Counted from the first letter of the stretch, positions 19,513 through 27,256 are shown. The stretch: 32,128 bases of DNA from Bacteroidota bacterium (GCA_003252385.1 QKEH01000110.1:1-32128), one strand, 5' to 3'. Notes: generated from the sequence alone by a model not told the origin. Numbers and translations are program-made.

Positions 19513-19956
19513 TTACAAATGGTTTTCCGAGAATCTCTCCCAGTGTGCCACCGGCCCCTCTGTTAACCGGAACATCGGGTGCAGGGTGAAGTCGGTATGA
19601 TGGCAAAACTCCCGATAACGTTCCGGGGCACGATGTTCTAGTTTATTCAGCAGGTGATGGTGTTCGTAATTCATCTGTCCACGGCTTACTTCAATAGGCG
19701 GTACTTCATTATACACACGGAGTTTGGATGGATCAAAGCGGAACTTTCGCGCGGAAGCTTCGCAATAAACATCGGTCAGGTACCGGTTTATGGCATCCAG
19801 GGGCGATTCGTGTTCCCGGAACCGCCACAATTGCGGGTGGTGCCGGTAACCGTTGGTATTTCCTTCCAGCACCTTTCGGGCGAGCAGAGCTTCCCTCCAA
19901 AGGGCAACCAGTCCCTTGGTGTCGAGGTATTTCGGATGTATGGACCAAAGACGCAT
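19513..19956 (-). CDS. Pyrimidine-dimer DNA glycosylase family protein
   Basis: 147 aa. The start MRLWSIHPKYLDTKGLVALWREALLA, with HP.YLD..GL...WRE, followed by RHHPQLWRF and YL..VY.EA..R...FD, matches the family named after T4 endonuclease V (Pyr_excise, PF03013) as I remember it. T4 endonuclease V removes UV-induced pyrimidine dimers using its N-terminal Thr2 amine. Here residue 2 is Arg, so glycosylase chemistry by an N-terminal Thr is not supported, and the exact activity of this bacterial branch is uncertain. The C-terminal half (NYEHHHLLNKLEHRAPERY) is rich in His. Single gene, 91 nt upstream of the kinase gene in transcription order, with a 17-bp palindrome just upstream of its start. 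Confidence 0.75.
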   Translation of the reverse strand: MRLWSIHPKYLDTKGLVALWREALLARKVLEGNTNGYRHHPQLWRFREHESPLDAINRYLTDVYCEASARKFRFDPSKLRVYNEVPPIEVSRGQMNYEHHHLLNKLEHRAPERYREFCHHTDFTLHPMFRLTEGPVAHWERFSENHL

Positions 19957-20302
19957 GGGTCAGTGATTTGTTTATTCTGTTCTTACGGCAGAGAACCAGG
20001 TTCTCTTGTGTAACCTAAGTCAGCCAATTCTTCTCGCCGGGATGATCGGTACTGAGTCTTTTAGGGCGAAGAAGAAACACCGAAATCAAATACCATTTTT
20101 ATAAAATACATGGTTTACATGTATAGACAATTGAAAGTCGATTTGGTTGAATGGGGTATTAATTAACCTGTATAAATCAGCATTAAGTGGTGATGTATGT
20201 TAGCTTTTTACCGTTCGAATCCCTAAGAATAATGTGGAAATTTATAGCTACCTGCAGGTTCTCTTTTTGTTGAAATGAATTGGAAAGAACAGGCAATCCC
20301 AA
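19957..20302 (+). other. Intergenic region between divergent genes
   Basis: About 370 nt lie between the glycosylase start (minus strand) and the chemoreceptor start (plus strand). It is AT-rich in its right half. It contains the 17-bp palindrome at 19991-20007 and a second dyad, TACATG-N5-CATGTA, at 20107-20123. TATGTTAG (about 20197-20204) resembles a -7 box but has no good upstream partner. No gene seen. Confidence 0.5.
19991..20007. promoter_or_regulatory. 17-bp palindrome, possible operator
   Basis: AGAGAACC-A-GGTTCTCT is a perfect dyad with a single central base, centred 43 nt upstream of the glycosylase ATG. As DNA it looks like a dimeric repressor site; as RNA the hairpin would have to open its central bases. 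The GAAC...GTTC core resembles Gram-positive LexA half-sites, but with 3-nt rather than 4-nt spacing. Regulator unknown. Confidence 0.4.
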
Positions 20303-20329
20303 ATGTGGAATGCAAACTATCAACCCGTT

Positions 20330-22036
20330 ATGATGCGATTTAAAGATTTGAAAATTGGGACGAAACTTACCATAGGTTTCGGTTTTGTAGCGTTAGTATT
20401 ACTGGCGGTTTCGGTTAACCTGATCGTGAAACTCGATATACTGAGCGAGAAGCGAAGAAATCTGATTGAAAGTTACACCATCGCCGATCTGTCCTCCAAG
20501 TCGCAGCATGTAATTGCCCGCGAAAAGGAAGTAGCCATGAGTTTACTTTCGGTGGACGACATGAATTCCTTTGCCTCAGGCTGGCAGCAACATGAACAGT
20601 ATGCTGCCCGGTTCGAAGAGAATATGGAAGTGGTTAAGAAAAGCGTTCTGGATGAAAGTTGGGGCAATGATCATGGCAAGGATAAGGGAATGGTGGCAGA
20701 AATTATTCAGAAAACCATAGAGGATTACCAAGAGGTACATCGCTTGTTTGTTGAACTGCAATCCAATAAGGAAACCTACTTCAACGATCCGGAAGCAGAC
20801 TATTTTGCGTTGATTAATCAGGTGAGCGAACTGGAAACCCAGCTTACCCAGGCTACGGAGGGTGTGCTCTCCGATTTTGATCGTATAGAATCCACGGTGA
20901 TGCCCATAGTGGAAGACACCCGACAGGCGCTCAACCAGTATTCGGAGCGAACCAAGTATCAAACTTATGTTCTGCTGGGAATTGGACTTATGGCATCGGT
21001 ACTGCTGGCGTTTTTCATTGTACGTTCGGTTACCATTCCGCTGAAGAAGGCCATAGATGTTGCGTCCCGGATCACTTCAGGAGATGTATCGGTAGCTATT
21101 CAGGTTGATCAGCACGACGAAATGGGTTATTTGGTAACTACCTTGAAGAACATGGCGGTGCGGCTTCGCGAAATTGTGGTGCATATTAAGGACAATGCCG
21201 ATAACATTGCAACCGCAAGCCACGAAATTAAGAATATGTCGGGCCAGATGAGTCAGGGGTCGTTGCAGCAGACCAATTCGGCCGATGAGGTTTCCGGTAT
21301 CCTGGAACAAATCACGCAAAATATCAAACAGAACACGGATAATGCCCAACAAACCGAAATGATTTCGAGAGATGCGACCAACAGCATGAACCAAGTGATG
21401 CAGCAAGCGGATAAAACGGTGGAAGCCAATAAGTACATTGCCGACAGGATATCGGTGATTGAGGATATTGCCTTTCAGACCAATATTCTGGCGTTAAATG
21501 CGGCAGTAGAGGCAGCTCGGGCTGGCGAACACGGTAAAGGGTTTGCGGTGGTAGCTGCCGAGGTGCGTAAGCTGGCCGAGCGCAGTAAAAAGGCTGCTGA
21601 AGAGATTGTAGGGAAAGCCAAACACAGCCTCGATCTGGCCATGGGTACCGGAGAGGTGATGAAAGCATCGTTGTCGAAATTCGAGAATACCACTGTTCTG
21701 GTGCAGGAAATTGCGGCTGCCAGTTGCGAACAGAACAACGGAGCCATTGAGGCGACACGGTCGATGCACGAACTAACCAGCGTTACCCGGCAGAATGCCA
21801 CGGCCAGTAAGGAGCTGGCTGGCAGTGCCGAATGGTTGTCCGAAATGTCGACTCAGTTACTGAATGCTATTTCGTTCTTTAATACCCAAGGATCGGGAAC
21901 TTCCATACGGAATACCTCACCCGTTGCCAGGGTAAAAACAAAGGCGAAGGAGGATCCCGTTGTCCGGGTTGCACCGCCTGCCCCTCAGGAAGTGCGAATA
22001 CGGCTTGAGCAGGAGGAAGCCTTTGAAACTTTCTAG
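20330..22036 (+). CDS. Methyl-accepting chemotaxis protein
   Basis: Membrane chemoreceptor of 568 aa from ATG 20330. ATG 20303 and ATG 20333 are also in frame; [17 protein letters not shown] is the typical receptor start, so I reject the first nine codons. The first membrane helix ([19 protein letters not shown]) is followed by a periplasmic helical-bundle sensor of about 160 residues. The second helix ([19 protein letters not shown]) leads into a HAMP domain beginning [17 protein letters not shown] long signalling coiled coil contains the conserved hairpin [40 protein letters not shown]. It would steer a CheA/CheW complex in response to an unknown ligand. No che gene and no pentapeptide methylation tether are visible here. 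Confidence 0.93.
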   Translation: MMRFKDLKIGTKLTIGFGFVALVLLAVSVNLIVKLDILSEKRRNLIESYTIADLSSKSQHVIAREKEVAMSLLSVDDMNSFASGWQQHEQYAARFEENMEVVKKSVLDESWGNDHGKDKGMVAEIIQKTIEDYQEVHRLFVELQSNKETYFNDPEADYFALINQVSELETQLTQATEGVLSDFDRIESTVMPIVEDTRQALNQYSERTKYQTYVLLGIGLMASVLLAFFIVRSVTIPLKKAIDVASRITSGDVSVAIQVDQHDEMGYLVTTLKNMAVRLREIVVHIKDNADNIATASHEIKNMSGQMSQGSLQQTNSADEVSGILEQITQNIKQNTDNAQQTEMISRDATNSMNQVMQQADKTVEANKYIADRISVIEDIAFQTNILALNAAVEAARAGEHGKGFAVVAAEVRKLAERSKKAAEEIVGKAKHSLDLAMGTGEVMKASLSKFENTTVLVQEIAAASCEQNNGAIEATRSMHELTSVTRQNATASKELAGSAEWLSEMSTQLLNAISFFNTQGSGTSIRNTSPVARVKTKAKEDPVVRVAPPAPQEVRIRLEQEEAFETF

Positions 22037-22224
22037 TATCCGGCCGGCTCTATCATGATGCATGTTTTTTAGGTCCGGTAAAGACTACAAATGAACGAGG
22101 CTTCCGGGATGGACGGGTTAACCAATAGGCGCAAGGGGTACATGCAGGCCTCATTCCACGATGAAGAGGAGGGTTCTTAGTAGTGATTTTGCACGAAAGC
22201 AGATGGGAATGCCACCAAAATGTA

Positions 22225-22232
22225 TACATTTG
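22225..22232 (+). promoter_or_regulatory. -7 box of the btu operon promoter
   Basis: TACATTTG matches the TAnnTTTG consensus exactly and lies just ahead of the first cobalamin aptamer. I see no TTTG at the expected distance upstream; the nearest TTTTG (22187-22191) is too far away. Confidence 0.45.
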
Positions 22233-22237
22233 TAGCG

Positions 22238-22425
22238 CTTTGGTGGTACGATCCTTATCAGGATCGACCTTAAAATGGGAATCCGGTGCTCTTCGTTGTA
22301 AGAAATTCCGGAGCTGTACCCGCAGCTGTGAGTCTGTTATCGTTTCGGTATCCTACGCCATTGCCGGGGAAATATTCCCGGTGAGAAGGCACCGGAATCA
22401 GACCAGCCAGAAGACCTGCCAGATC
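22238..22425 (+). promoter_or_regulatory. Cobalamin riboswitch 1 (upstream of btuF)
   Basis: A 7-bp hairpin (22249-22255 / 22260-22266) precedes the aptamer core. The core elements are GGGAATCCGGTG (22278-22289), CCGGAGCTGTACCCGCAGCTGTGA (within 22308-22331, the B12-box helix pair), GAGAAGGCACCGG, and CAGCCAGAAGACCTGCCA (22404-22421). This order is diagnostic of the AdoCbl/cobalamin aptamer. It should lower expression of the transport/adenosylation operon when cobalamin is plentiful. Confidence 0.95.
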
Positions 22426-22661
22426 ATGTAGCTTGAATTCAAACTTCGGGGTGAAGAGTTTGAAAAGTTTCTGCGGTTTCCGATAGTATAACAGGTTTGT
22501 ACAAGGGTACTCTGTAAACGGGAGGTAGCGTTGTAGGCAGGTATGTGCCGTATCGTGTTATGCTTGAAAAACAGCTTGCTCTGAGTCCTTTCTTTATAAA
22601 CCGCATAGAAGCAAGGGCATGAACCCATACGAAACGAAATGTACCAATACGAAACGTACTG
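22426..22661 (+). promoter_or_regulatory. Long leader after riboswitch 1, with direct repeat
   Basis: 236 nt separate the aptamer from btuF. Directly after it, CAAACTTC (22440-22447) can pair with GAAGAGTTTG (22454-22463) with a 2-nt bulge. Just before the start codon, ATACGAAACG occurs twice exactly 20 nt apart (22627-22636, 22647-22656). No T-tract terminator is evident. Tiny open frames (for example 22560-22622, 20 codons) are present but nothing supports their use. Confidence 0.45.
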
Positions 22662-23480
22662 ATGAAGAATACCAAAGTAATTACCACATGCATTCTACTG
22701 GCTTTCCAGGCAGTATTTTTGTTTGGCCAGCCGTATCAGCGGGTGGTTTCGCTGGCGCCTTCAATTACCAAGAACATTTACCAGCTGAATGCACGCCAGA
22801 AACTGGTGGGGTGTACGAACTATTGTTTTCCGGCCAGCGAACAAGGGGTTGCTGTTGTGGCATCGCCGGTGGCTGTAAATCTGGAGCAGGTACTGAGCGT
22901 TCGTCCCGATTTGGTGATGGTTACCACCATCACCAATCCTGAAACGATTGAAATGCTCCGTAAATTGGGTATTCAGGTAGAAGTTTTTTCGACCCCAAAA
23001 AATTTCGACCAAATCTGTGAACAGTATGTGCGTATGGGAAAACTTCTGGGTAAAGAGCAGGAAGCCCTTGTCTATATCGCAGAAGTTACGAAACAGGTCG
23101 AAAGTATTCGGGTTGCCAGCAAAAAGTATCCGCGCGAACGGGTGTTTTTTCAAATTGGAGCCGATCCGTTGTTTACCGTTATTCCCAATACGTTTATGAA
23201 CGATTATATTACCGGCATGAACGGCATCAATATAGCGGCCGGCCAGAGTCGGGGAACCATTACCCGGGAGCGGGTGTTGAGCAGTAACCCCGATCAGATA
23301 TTCATTGTAACCATGGGTATTCTGGGTGCGGAACAACGCGCAGAGTGGCAGGCTTATAAAGAACTTTCAGCAGTTAAAAAAAACAAACTGTTTATTATCG
23401 ATTCGGACATGGCCTGTACGCCAACGCCACAAACATTTTTACAGACCTTACAAACCATGCAACAACTGCTGCATCATTAG
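22662..23480 (+). CDS. btuF: Cobalamin ABC-transporter substrate-binding protein BtuF
   Basis: Periplasmic binding protein of 272 aa that carries cobalamin or a precursor corrinoid to the BtuCD importer. Signal peptide (MKNTKVITTCILLAFQAVFL, cut near FG/QP). The class III solute-binding fold has RVVSLAPSITKNIYQL, where S-L-A-P-S is the BtuF/FecB family hallmark, a long connecting helix in the middle (FDQICEQYVRMGKLLGKEQE), and a C-terminal lobe (NPDQIFIVTMG). There is no lipobox Cys, so it is predicted soluble. First gene of the operon under cobalamin riboswitch 1, 2 nt before the adenosyltransferase gene. The riboswitch makes cobalamin far more likely than siderophore as the ligand. Confidence 0.92.
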   Translation: MKNTKVITTCILLAFQAVFLFGQPYQRVVSLAPSITKNIYQLNARQKLVGCTNYCFPASEQGVAVVASPVAVNLEQVLSVRPDLVMVTTITNPETIEMLRKLGIQVEVFSTPKNFDQICEQYVRMGKLLGKEQEALVYIAEVTKQVESIRVASKKYPRERVFFQIGADPLFTVIPNTFMNDYITGMNGINIAAGQSRGTITRERVLSSNPDQIFIVTMGILGAEQRAEWQAYKELSAVKKNKLFIIDSDMACTPTPQTFLQTLQTMQQLLHH

Positions 23481-23482
23481 GC

Positions 23483-24010
23483 ATGAAAACCGGACTTGTA
23501 CATATCTATACCGGAAACGGCAAAGGAAAAACCACGGCAGCAGTCGGACTCTGTATCCGTGCGCTGGGCTATGGCTGGAAGGTGGGGTTTGTTACTTTCA
23601 ATAAGAATCCGGAAAAGTATGGCTACAAAGAGCTGGAGATTCTACGGAAACTGGGCACCCATGTAATAAGCCTGACCGATGGGCATCCACACTGCGACCC
23701 GGCAGTGGAATGCCAAAAACTGAAACAGGATACTCTTACCGGAATGCACTCTGTTGCCCGGCTGGTTGCAAGCGAATCCTTGCAAATGTTGGTTTTGGAT
23801 GAAGTGCTGATATCCATTCGCGATGGTTTTCTGGACGAAGGCGAACTGATTCAATTTATCCGTAACAAACCACCCCGTTTGGAGTTAATCCTTACCGGGC
23901 GGGGGTGCACCGAAAATCTTGCTAAATTAGCCGACTATCTCAGCAATGTTGAATGTGTGTCGCATCCCTTCAGCAGAGGGATTACCAGCCGGGAAGGCAT
24001 AGAGTGTTAA
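23483..24010 (+). CDS. cobO: Corrinoid adenosyltransferase, CobO/BtuR type
   Basis: Transfers the 5'-deoxyadenosyl group of ATP to reduced cobalt of a corrinoid. 175-aa P-loop protein. GNGKGKTTAAVGLCIRALG (residues 12-30) is the reversed-orientation ATP site specific to this family. VLDEVLISIRDGFLDEGEL is the equivalent of the conserved LDE segment, and ELILTGRGCTENLAKLADYLSNV matches the C-terminal TGR/AD motif. It sits between btuF and btuC, 2 nt from the former and 10 nt from the latter. A second adenosyltransferase of a different fold ends the same operon at 25855. Confidence 0.92.
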   Translation: MKTGLVHIYTGNGKGKTTAAVGLCIRALGYGWKVGFVTFNKNPEKYGYKELEILRKLGTHVISLTDGHPHCDPAVECQKLKQDTLTGMHSVARLVASESLQMLVLDEVLISIRDGFLDEGELIQFIRNKPPRLELILTGRGCTENLAKLADYLSNVECVSHPFSRGITSREGIEC

Positions 24011-24020
24011 AAATGAATTC

Positions 24021-25037
24021 ATGCAAAAGAAACTTTTAGCCCGGTGGGCACTGTACCTGTTAGTAATACTTATCTTACTGGTATTGGCTGCTTTACTTTC
24101 ACTGGCCGTGGGGGAGATTACTATTCGTTTGTCCGATATTCCTGCTGTATTCCGGGCTAAAGAAGGTATGGAATACGTTATACTGACCAAACTTCGGATA
24201 CCTCGCATAGTGCTTGCTATTGCCATTGGTGGTTCTTTGAGTCTGGCAGGAACCCTGTTGCAGGGAATTTATCGCAACCCCTTGGTTGAGCCCTATACTA
24301 TGGGCATATCGGGGGGGGGCGCTTTTGGAGTAGCCATTTGTATCGTGCTGGGACTGCACCTGCGTTGGGGCAGCTACCTGTTGCCTGTTTTTGGTTTTCT
24401 GGGAGCACTTGCTACCATTTTTATGGTGTACACGTTGGGAACCCGTAAATCGCGAGGATTGAGCATCAATCGCATGCTGCTCATCGGAGTGATGATCAGT
24501 TTTATCGCTTCTTCCGGCATGCTCTTTCTGATGGCCTTGTCGTCTACCGAAAGTTTGCACAGCATTATCTTTTGGACTATGGGCTCTCTCAATGAACCGA
24601 ATACCGGTTTAATTGGACTGGTCCTGGTTATCTCCATACTGGGATTGCTGGTCAGTTACGGGTATGTGACACCGCTGAATGCGCTCAGGCTTGGCGAAAC
24701 CAAAGCGCAACACCTGGGGATCAATACCTCTTATACAATCAAAGTGCTTTTTGTAGTAGCCTCGGTAATTACAGGAGTAAGCGTGGCAGTGGCGGGCGTC
24801 ATTGGTTTTGTAGGCCTGGTTATTCCTCATCTGATGCGTAGAATCGTGGGGACTGATTATCGGATCCTGCTCATCAGTTCATTTTTTGGAGGGGCTGTCT
24901 TTATGATGCTGAGCGATCTGTTGGCTCGCACCCTGATAGCACCCAACGAACTGCCAATTGGAGTAATTACTGGTATAGTGGGAGGAGTAATGTTTATTGT
25001 GGCCTTAAGTAGTATGTATTCTAAAACCGAAAGCTAG
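24021..25037 (+). CDS. btuC: Cobalamin ABC-transporter permease BtuC
   Basis: Inner-membrane permease of the FecCD/BtuC family, 338 aa with about ten hydrophobic helices. Characteristic blocks are RIPRIVLAIAIGGSLSLAGTLLQGIYRNPL (split by helix 2), GISGGGAFGVA and AVAGVIGFVGLVIPHLMRRI, the last containing the coupling region that meets BtuD. GVITGIVGGVMFIVAL is the family C-terminus. It lies between the CobO gene and btuD, with only 1 nt before the latter. It should form a dimer with two BtuD subunits and receive ligand from BtuF. Confidence 0.94.
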   Translation: MQKKLLARWALYLLVILILLVLAALLSLAVGEITIRLSDIPAVFRAKEGMEYVILTKLRIPRIVLAIAIGGSLSLAGTLLQGIYRNPLVEPYTMGISGGGAFGVAICIVLGLHLRWGSYLLPVFGFLGALATIFMVYTLGTRKSRGLSINRMLLIGVMISFIASSGMLFLMALSSTESLHSIIFWTMGSLNEPNTGLIGLVLVISILGLLVSYGYVTPLNALRLGETKAQHLGINTSYTIKVLFVVASVITGVSVAVAGVIGFVGLVIPHLMRRIVGTDYRILLISSFFGGAVFMMLSDLLARTLIAPNELPIGVITGIVGGVMFIVALSSMYSKTES

Positions 25038-25038
25038 C

Positions 25039-25842
25039 ATGGACTTTTTGCATTTCAACGCAGCCAGTTATGGGTATGGGAAATCTTTTCATCTGCACGA
25101 GGTGAGTTTTACACTATCCCGTGGCCGGTTTTCGGGGATAATAGGGCCAAACGGTTCCGGAAAAACAACCTTACTAAAAGGAATTTCAGGCGAATTGCTG
25201 GTTGGACGGAATCAGATTTATTTGGATGGTTGCGACATGAGCCGGATGACCGGAAGGGAACGTGCCCGGAAAATTGCCTGTGTTACCCAGTTTGCCGAAT
25301 CAATAGATGTTACGGTGGAAGAATATGTTCTGATGGGGCGCATTCCATACCGCCGCAAGATGCAGGTTTTCGAGACCAGCGAAGATTTCGAAATTGCCGA
25401 AAAGTATATGAAGCTTACCGATGTGTATTCGCTGCGGCATAAAAAATTTTCCAAACTCAGCGGTGGCGAGCAACAACTGGTGAGCATTGCCAAAGCCTTA
25501 ACCCAGGAACCCGATTTATTACTGCTTGATGAGCCCACTTCGCACCTCGATATTATGCATCAGGTTCAGATGCTGAATTTGATTCAGGAGTTGGTTCAGA
25601 AGCTAAATCTTACGGTTCTGATGATTATTCATGATTTGAACCTGGCCAGCGAGTATTGCGATTACCTGGTGTTAATGAGTGAAGGAAGGGTGTTTGACTG
25701 TGGCACTCCCATGGAGATTTTGAACTATAAGAACATTGAAGAGGTTTATAAAACGGTGGTAATCACAGAAACCAACCCGCTTTCGAAAAAACCGGCCATA
25801 TTTTTGGTTTCCGGAAAAGTATTAAACAGTAGGAATGTATAA
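25039..25842 (+). CDS. btuD: Cobalamin ABC-transporter ATPase BtuD
   Basis: ATPase that drives corrinoid import through BtuC. 267 aa with Walker A at about 36-44 (GPNGSGKTT), Q-loop (VTQFAES), ABC signature LSGGEQQLVSIAKAL, Walker B LLLLDEPTSHLD and switch His (IHDLNLAS). The 20 or so residues after the core (NPLSKKPAIFLVSG) are a small extension seen in the FecE/BtuD group. The gene begins 1 nt after the btuC stop, indicating coupled translation. Confidence 0.94.
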   Translation: MDFLHFNAASYGYGKSFHLHEVSFTLSRGRFSGIIGPNGSGKTTLLKGISGELLVGRNQIYLDGCDMSRMTGRERARKIACVTQFAESIDVTVEEYVLMGRIPYRRKMQVFETSEDFEIAEKYMKLTDVYSLRHKKFSKLSGGEQQLVSIAKALTQEPDLLLLDEPTSHLDIMHQVQMLNLIQELVQKLNLTVLMIIHDLNLASEYCDYLVLMSEGRVFDCGTPMEILNYKNIEEVYKTVVITETNPLSKKPAIFLVSGKVLNSRNV

Positions 25843-25854
25843 ACATAACACCCC

Positions 25855-26418
25855 ATGAAAGTTTACACCCGTACCGGAGACAAGGGGCTGACCGGTATTT
25901 TTGGCGGTATGTCCGCTAAAAAGGACGATATCCGCATCGAATGCAATGGAATTCTGGACGAGGCCAATTCGTTTATTGGTTTGCTGCGCTCCAAGCTGGA
26001 ACCGGATCACGCCTGGCAAAAAGGGTTGTTCAAAGTGCAAATGGATCTGATGGATATCATGTCGCATGTGGCTACTCATTCGACCTTGCGATCGAAAAAT
26101 ACCGTTAACCGGCCGGAAGATGGTGAAAAATTTTGTGAAGAGTGGATAGATGCCATGCTGGCTGAAATGCCCGAACCGCACGATTGGTTCATACTACCGG
26201 GCGGAACCGAAATTTCGGCCTTATGCCATGTAGTTCGCACGGTGCTTCGTACCGCCGAGCGAAGGGCGTTTACCCTTAATCAGCAGGATCCGATGGAACC
26301 TTTTATCCTTCGCTACATTAACCGCTTGTCGGATTTGTTTTTTGTGATGGCGCGCTACCAATTGTTTGAGGCCCGTCTTTCTGAAGAAAAAGTCCGCCCG
26401 TTTAAAATGAAGCGTTAG
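25855..26418 (+). CDS. pduO: Corrinoid adenosyltransferase, PduO/MMAB type
   Basis: Second cob(I)alamin adenosyltransferase of the operon, unrelated in fold to CobO. 187 aa, a five-helix bundle expected to trimerise. N-terminal VYTRTGDKGLTGIFGG (residues 3-18) is the ATP-binding signature. IECNGILDEANSFIGLL is the equivalent of E..G.LDE.N...G. RTAERRAFTL is the conserved Arg-rich motif, followed by YINRLSDLFFVMAR. All key segments are present, so activity is plausible. The start ATG is 12 nt after btuD. Having both types may separate adenosylation during uptake or salvage from loading of AdoCbl-dependent enzymes; that split is inference. Confidence 0.93.
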   Translation: MKVYTRTGDKGLTGIFGGMSAKKDDIRIECNGILDEANSFIGLLRSKLEPDHAWQKGLFKVQMDLMDIMSHVATHSTLRSKNTVNRPEDGEKFCEEWIDAMLAEMPEPHDWFILPGGTEISALCHVVRTVLRTAERRAFTLNQQDPMEPFILRYINRLSDLFFVMARYQLFEARLSEEKVRPFKMKR

Positions 26419-26452
26419 TTGCGGTATTCGCAACGGAAAATGAATACCTTTG
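26419..26452 (+). promoter_or_regulatory. Promoter of the DUF4430-cobQ unit
   Basis: TTG (26419-26421) abuts the pduO stop. After 23 nt comes TACCTTTG (26445-26452), an exact TAnnTTTG match. A small dyad, TTGCG-GTAT(T)-CGCAA (26419-26432), lies between them. It would start a separate transcript carrying riboswitch 2. Confidence 0.5.
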
Positions 26453-26489
26453 CCACGATTGGTTTTTTGTCAGGCCATCGTCCGGACAA

Positions 26490-26652
26490 AATGAAAAGGG
26501 AATCCGGTGCTCCTGTTTTCAGGGAAAATCCGGAGCTGTACCCGCAGCTGTAAGTCCAATTTCGATTTTGAATTACCCCGCCACTGTGCAGGTTGAAGGC
26601 CAGCATGGGAAGGCATCAAAATCAGGACAAGCCAGAAGACCTGCCAGTTGTT
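26490..26652 (+). promoter_or_regulatory. Cobalamin riboswitch 2 (upstream of the DUF4430 gene)
   Basis: Complete aptamer core: AAAAGGGAATCCGGTG (26494-26509), CCGGAGCTGTACCCGCAGCTGTAA (within 26530-26553), CCGCCACTGTGC, CATGGGAAGGC (26604-26614), and CAAGCCAGAAGACCTGCCA (26628-26646). It is a second, independent cobalamin sensor 4.2 kb after the first, placing the DUF4430-like protein and CobQ under direct corrinoid control. Confidence 0.96.
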
Positions 26653-26724
26653 GTATTGCCCTGGCTTTCGGGATAAAGGCGGCGTGATTCCTGTTTCTAC
26701 TTTCCCTTAAAGGTTGGTGTCTGG

Positions 26725-26790
26725 TATCCGAAAATATCCTGAAAGATGCAGGAAGCGGGTTGTTAACCCGGTTTTGAATGCGGATATTTT
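26725..26790 (+). promoter_or_regulatory. Expression platform with competing stems
   Basis: CGGATATTTT (26781-26790), 15 nt before the ATG at 26806, can pair over 9 bp with AAAATATCC (26731-26739) or over 6 bp with TATCCG (26725-26730). A smaller stem TCCTG/CAGGA (26737-26741 / 26749-26753) competes for the first partner. CGGGTT-GTT-AACCCG (26756-26770) followed by GTTTT resembles a short terminator. The layout suggests a switch acting on translation start or termination. Confidence 0.5.
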
Positions 26791-26805
26791 AAAACGAAGA
26801 TAGCT

Positions 26806-27219
26806 ATGAAACAAATGACTTTTTGGCTGGGAATCCTGTTCTGTTCAGCAGTGCTGGCTGCCGACCCTGAGGAGGCATCCTTCCTCAAAAATGAATACAC
26901 CGTGCAGATTGATTACAGCGACAGTAAGCAACCCGTAACTCGCAGTTATAGCAGTTCCCGCGATATGTCTGCCCTGGAGGTGCTTATGCATGTGGCCGTT
27001 GTGGAAACCCACCCGGTTTCCGATTTCGTTTTCGTAACATCTATTGATCAGGTGGCTGGTGAACGCGGAAAAACAGCCTGGTACTACAAGGTAAATGGTC
27101 TACCGGCCAAGTTGTTAGCCATGGATAATATCCTTAGTCCGGGCGATACCCTGCAGTGGGTGTATAAAAAGGATGTATGCTCCATTACGGTGGATGGTAA
27201 ATGTAAAATGGCAGAATAA
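26806..27219 (+). CDS. Secreted DUF4430-like protein (transcobalamin C-terminal-like)
   Basis: 137 aa: signal peptide at about 1-19 (cut near VLA/AD) and one small domain. AWYYKVNGLPAKLLAMDNIL-SPGDTLQWVYK resembles DUF4430 (PF14478), in which a WYYYVNG-like motif precedes a DG/GD-I-W strand. This fold is the C-terminal half of animal intrinsic factor and transcobalamin, which caps the bound cobalamin, and it also occurs in bacterial surface proteins. The tail carries Cys pairs (DVCSITVDGKCKMAE) that could form a disulfide or bind metal. No lipobox is seen. It is the first gene after cobalamin riboswitch 2 and lies 37 nt before cobQ, so a role in handling corrinoids outside the inner membrane is a reasonable inference. 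Binding itself is unproven. Confidence 0.72.
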   Translation: MKQMTFWLGILFCSAVLAADPEEASFLKNEYTVQIDYSDSKQPVTRSYSSSRDMSALEVLMHVAVVETHPVSDFVFVTSIDQVAGERGKTAWYYKVNGLPAKLLAMDNILSPGDTLQWVYKKDVCSITVDGKCKMAE

Positions 27220-27256
27220 TTCCGCTAGTTTTAAAGTTGTAAATATCTTAAGAGGC

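Noticed and set aside
22560-22622. 20-codon open frame in the btuF leader
   Set aside because: Considered as a leader peptide, but control here is explained by the riboswitch, and there is no regulatory codon run or convincing ribosome site.
22619-22942. 107-codon frame overlapping btuF
   Set aside because: Out of frame with btuF, which has a clear signal peptide and family motifs. The overlapping frame has no family-like sequence.
24299-24320. Run of ten G in btuC as a possible phase-variable tract
   Set aside because: The tract encodes the family motif GISGGGAF in frame and the gene is intact. A single poly-G run in a conserved glycine motif is not enough to claim phase variation.
27173-27256. 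Longer start for cobQ
   Set aside because: Overlaps the DUF4430-like gene and precedes the conserved CobQ N-terminus. ATG 27257 is well placed.
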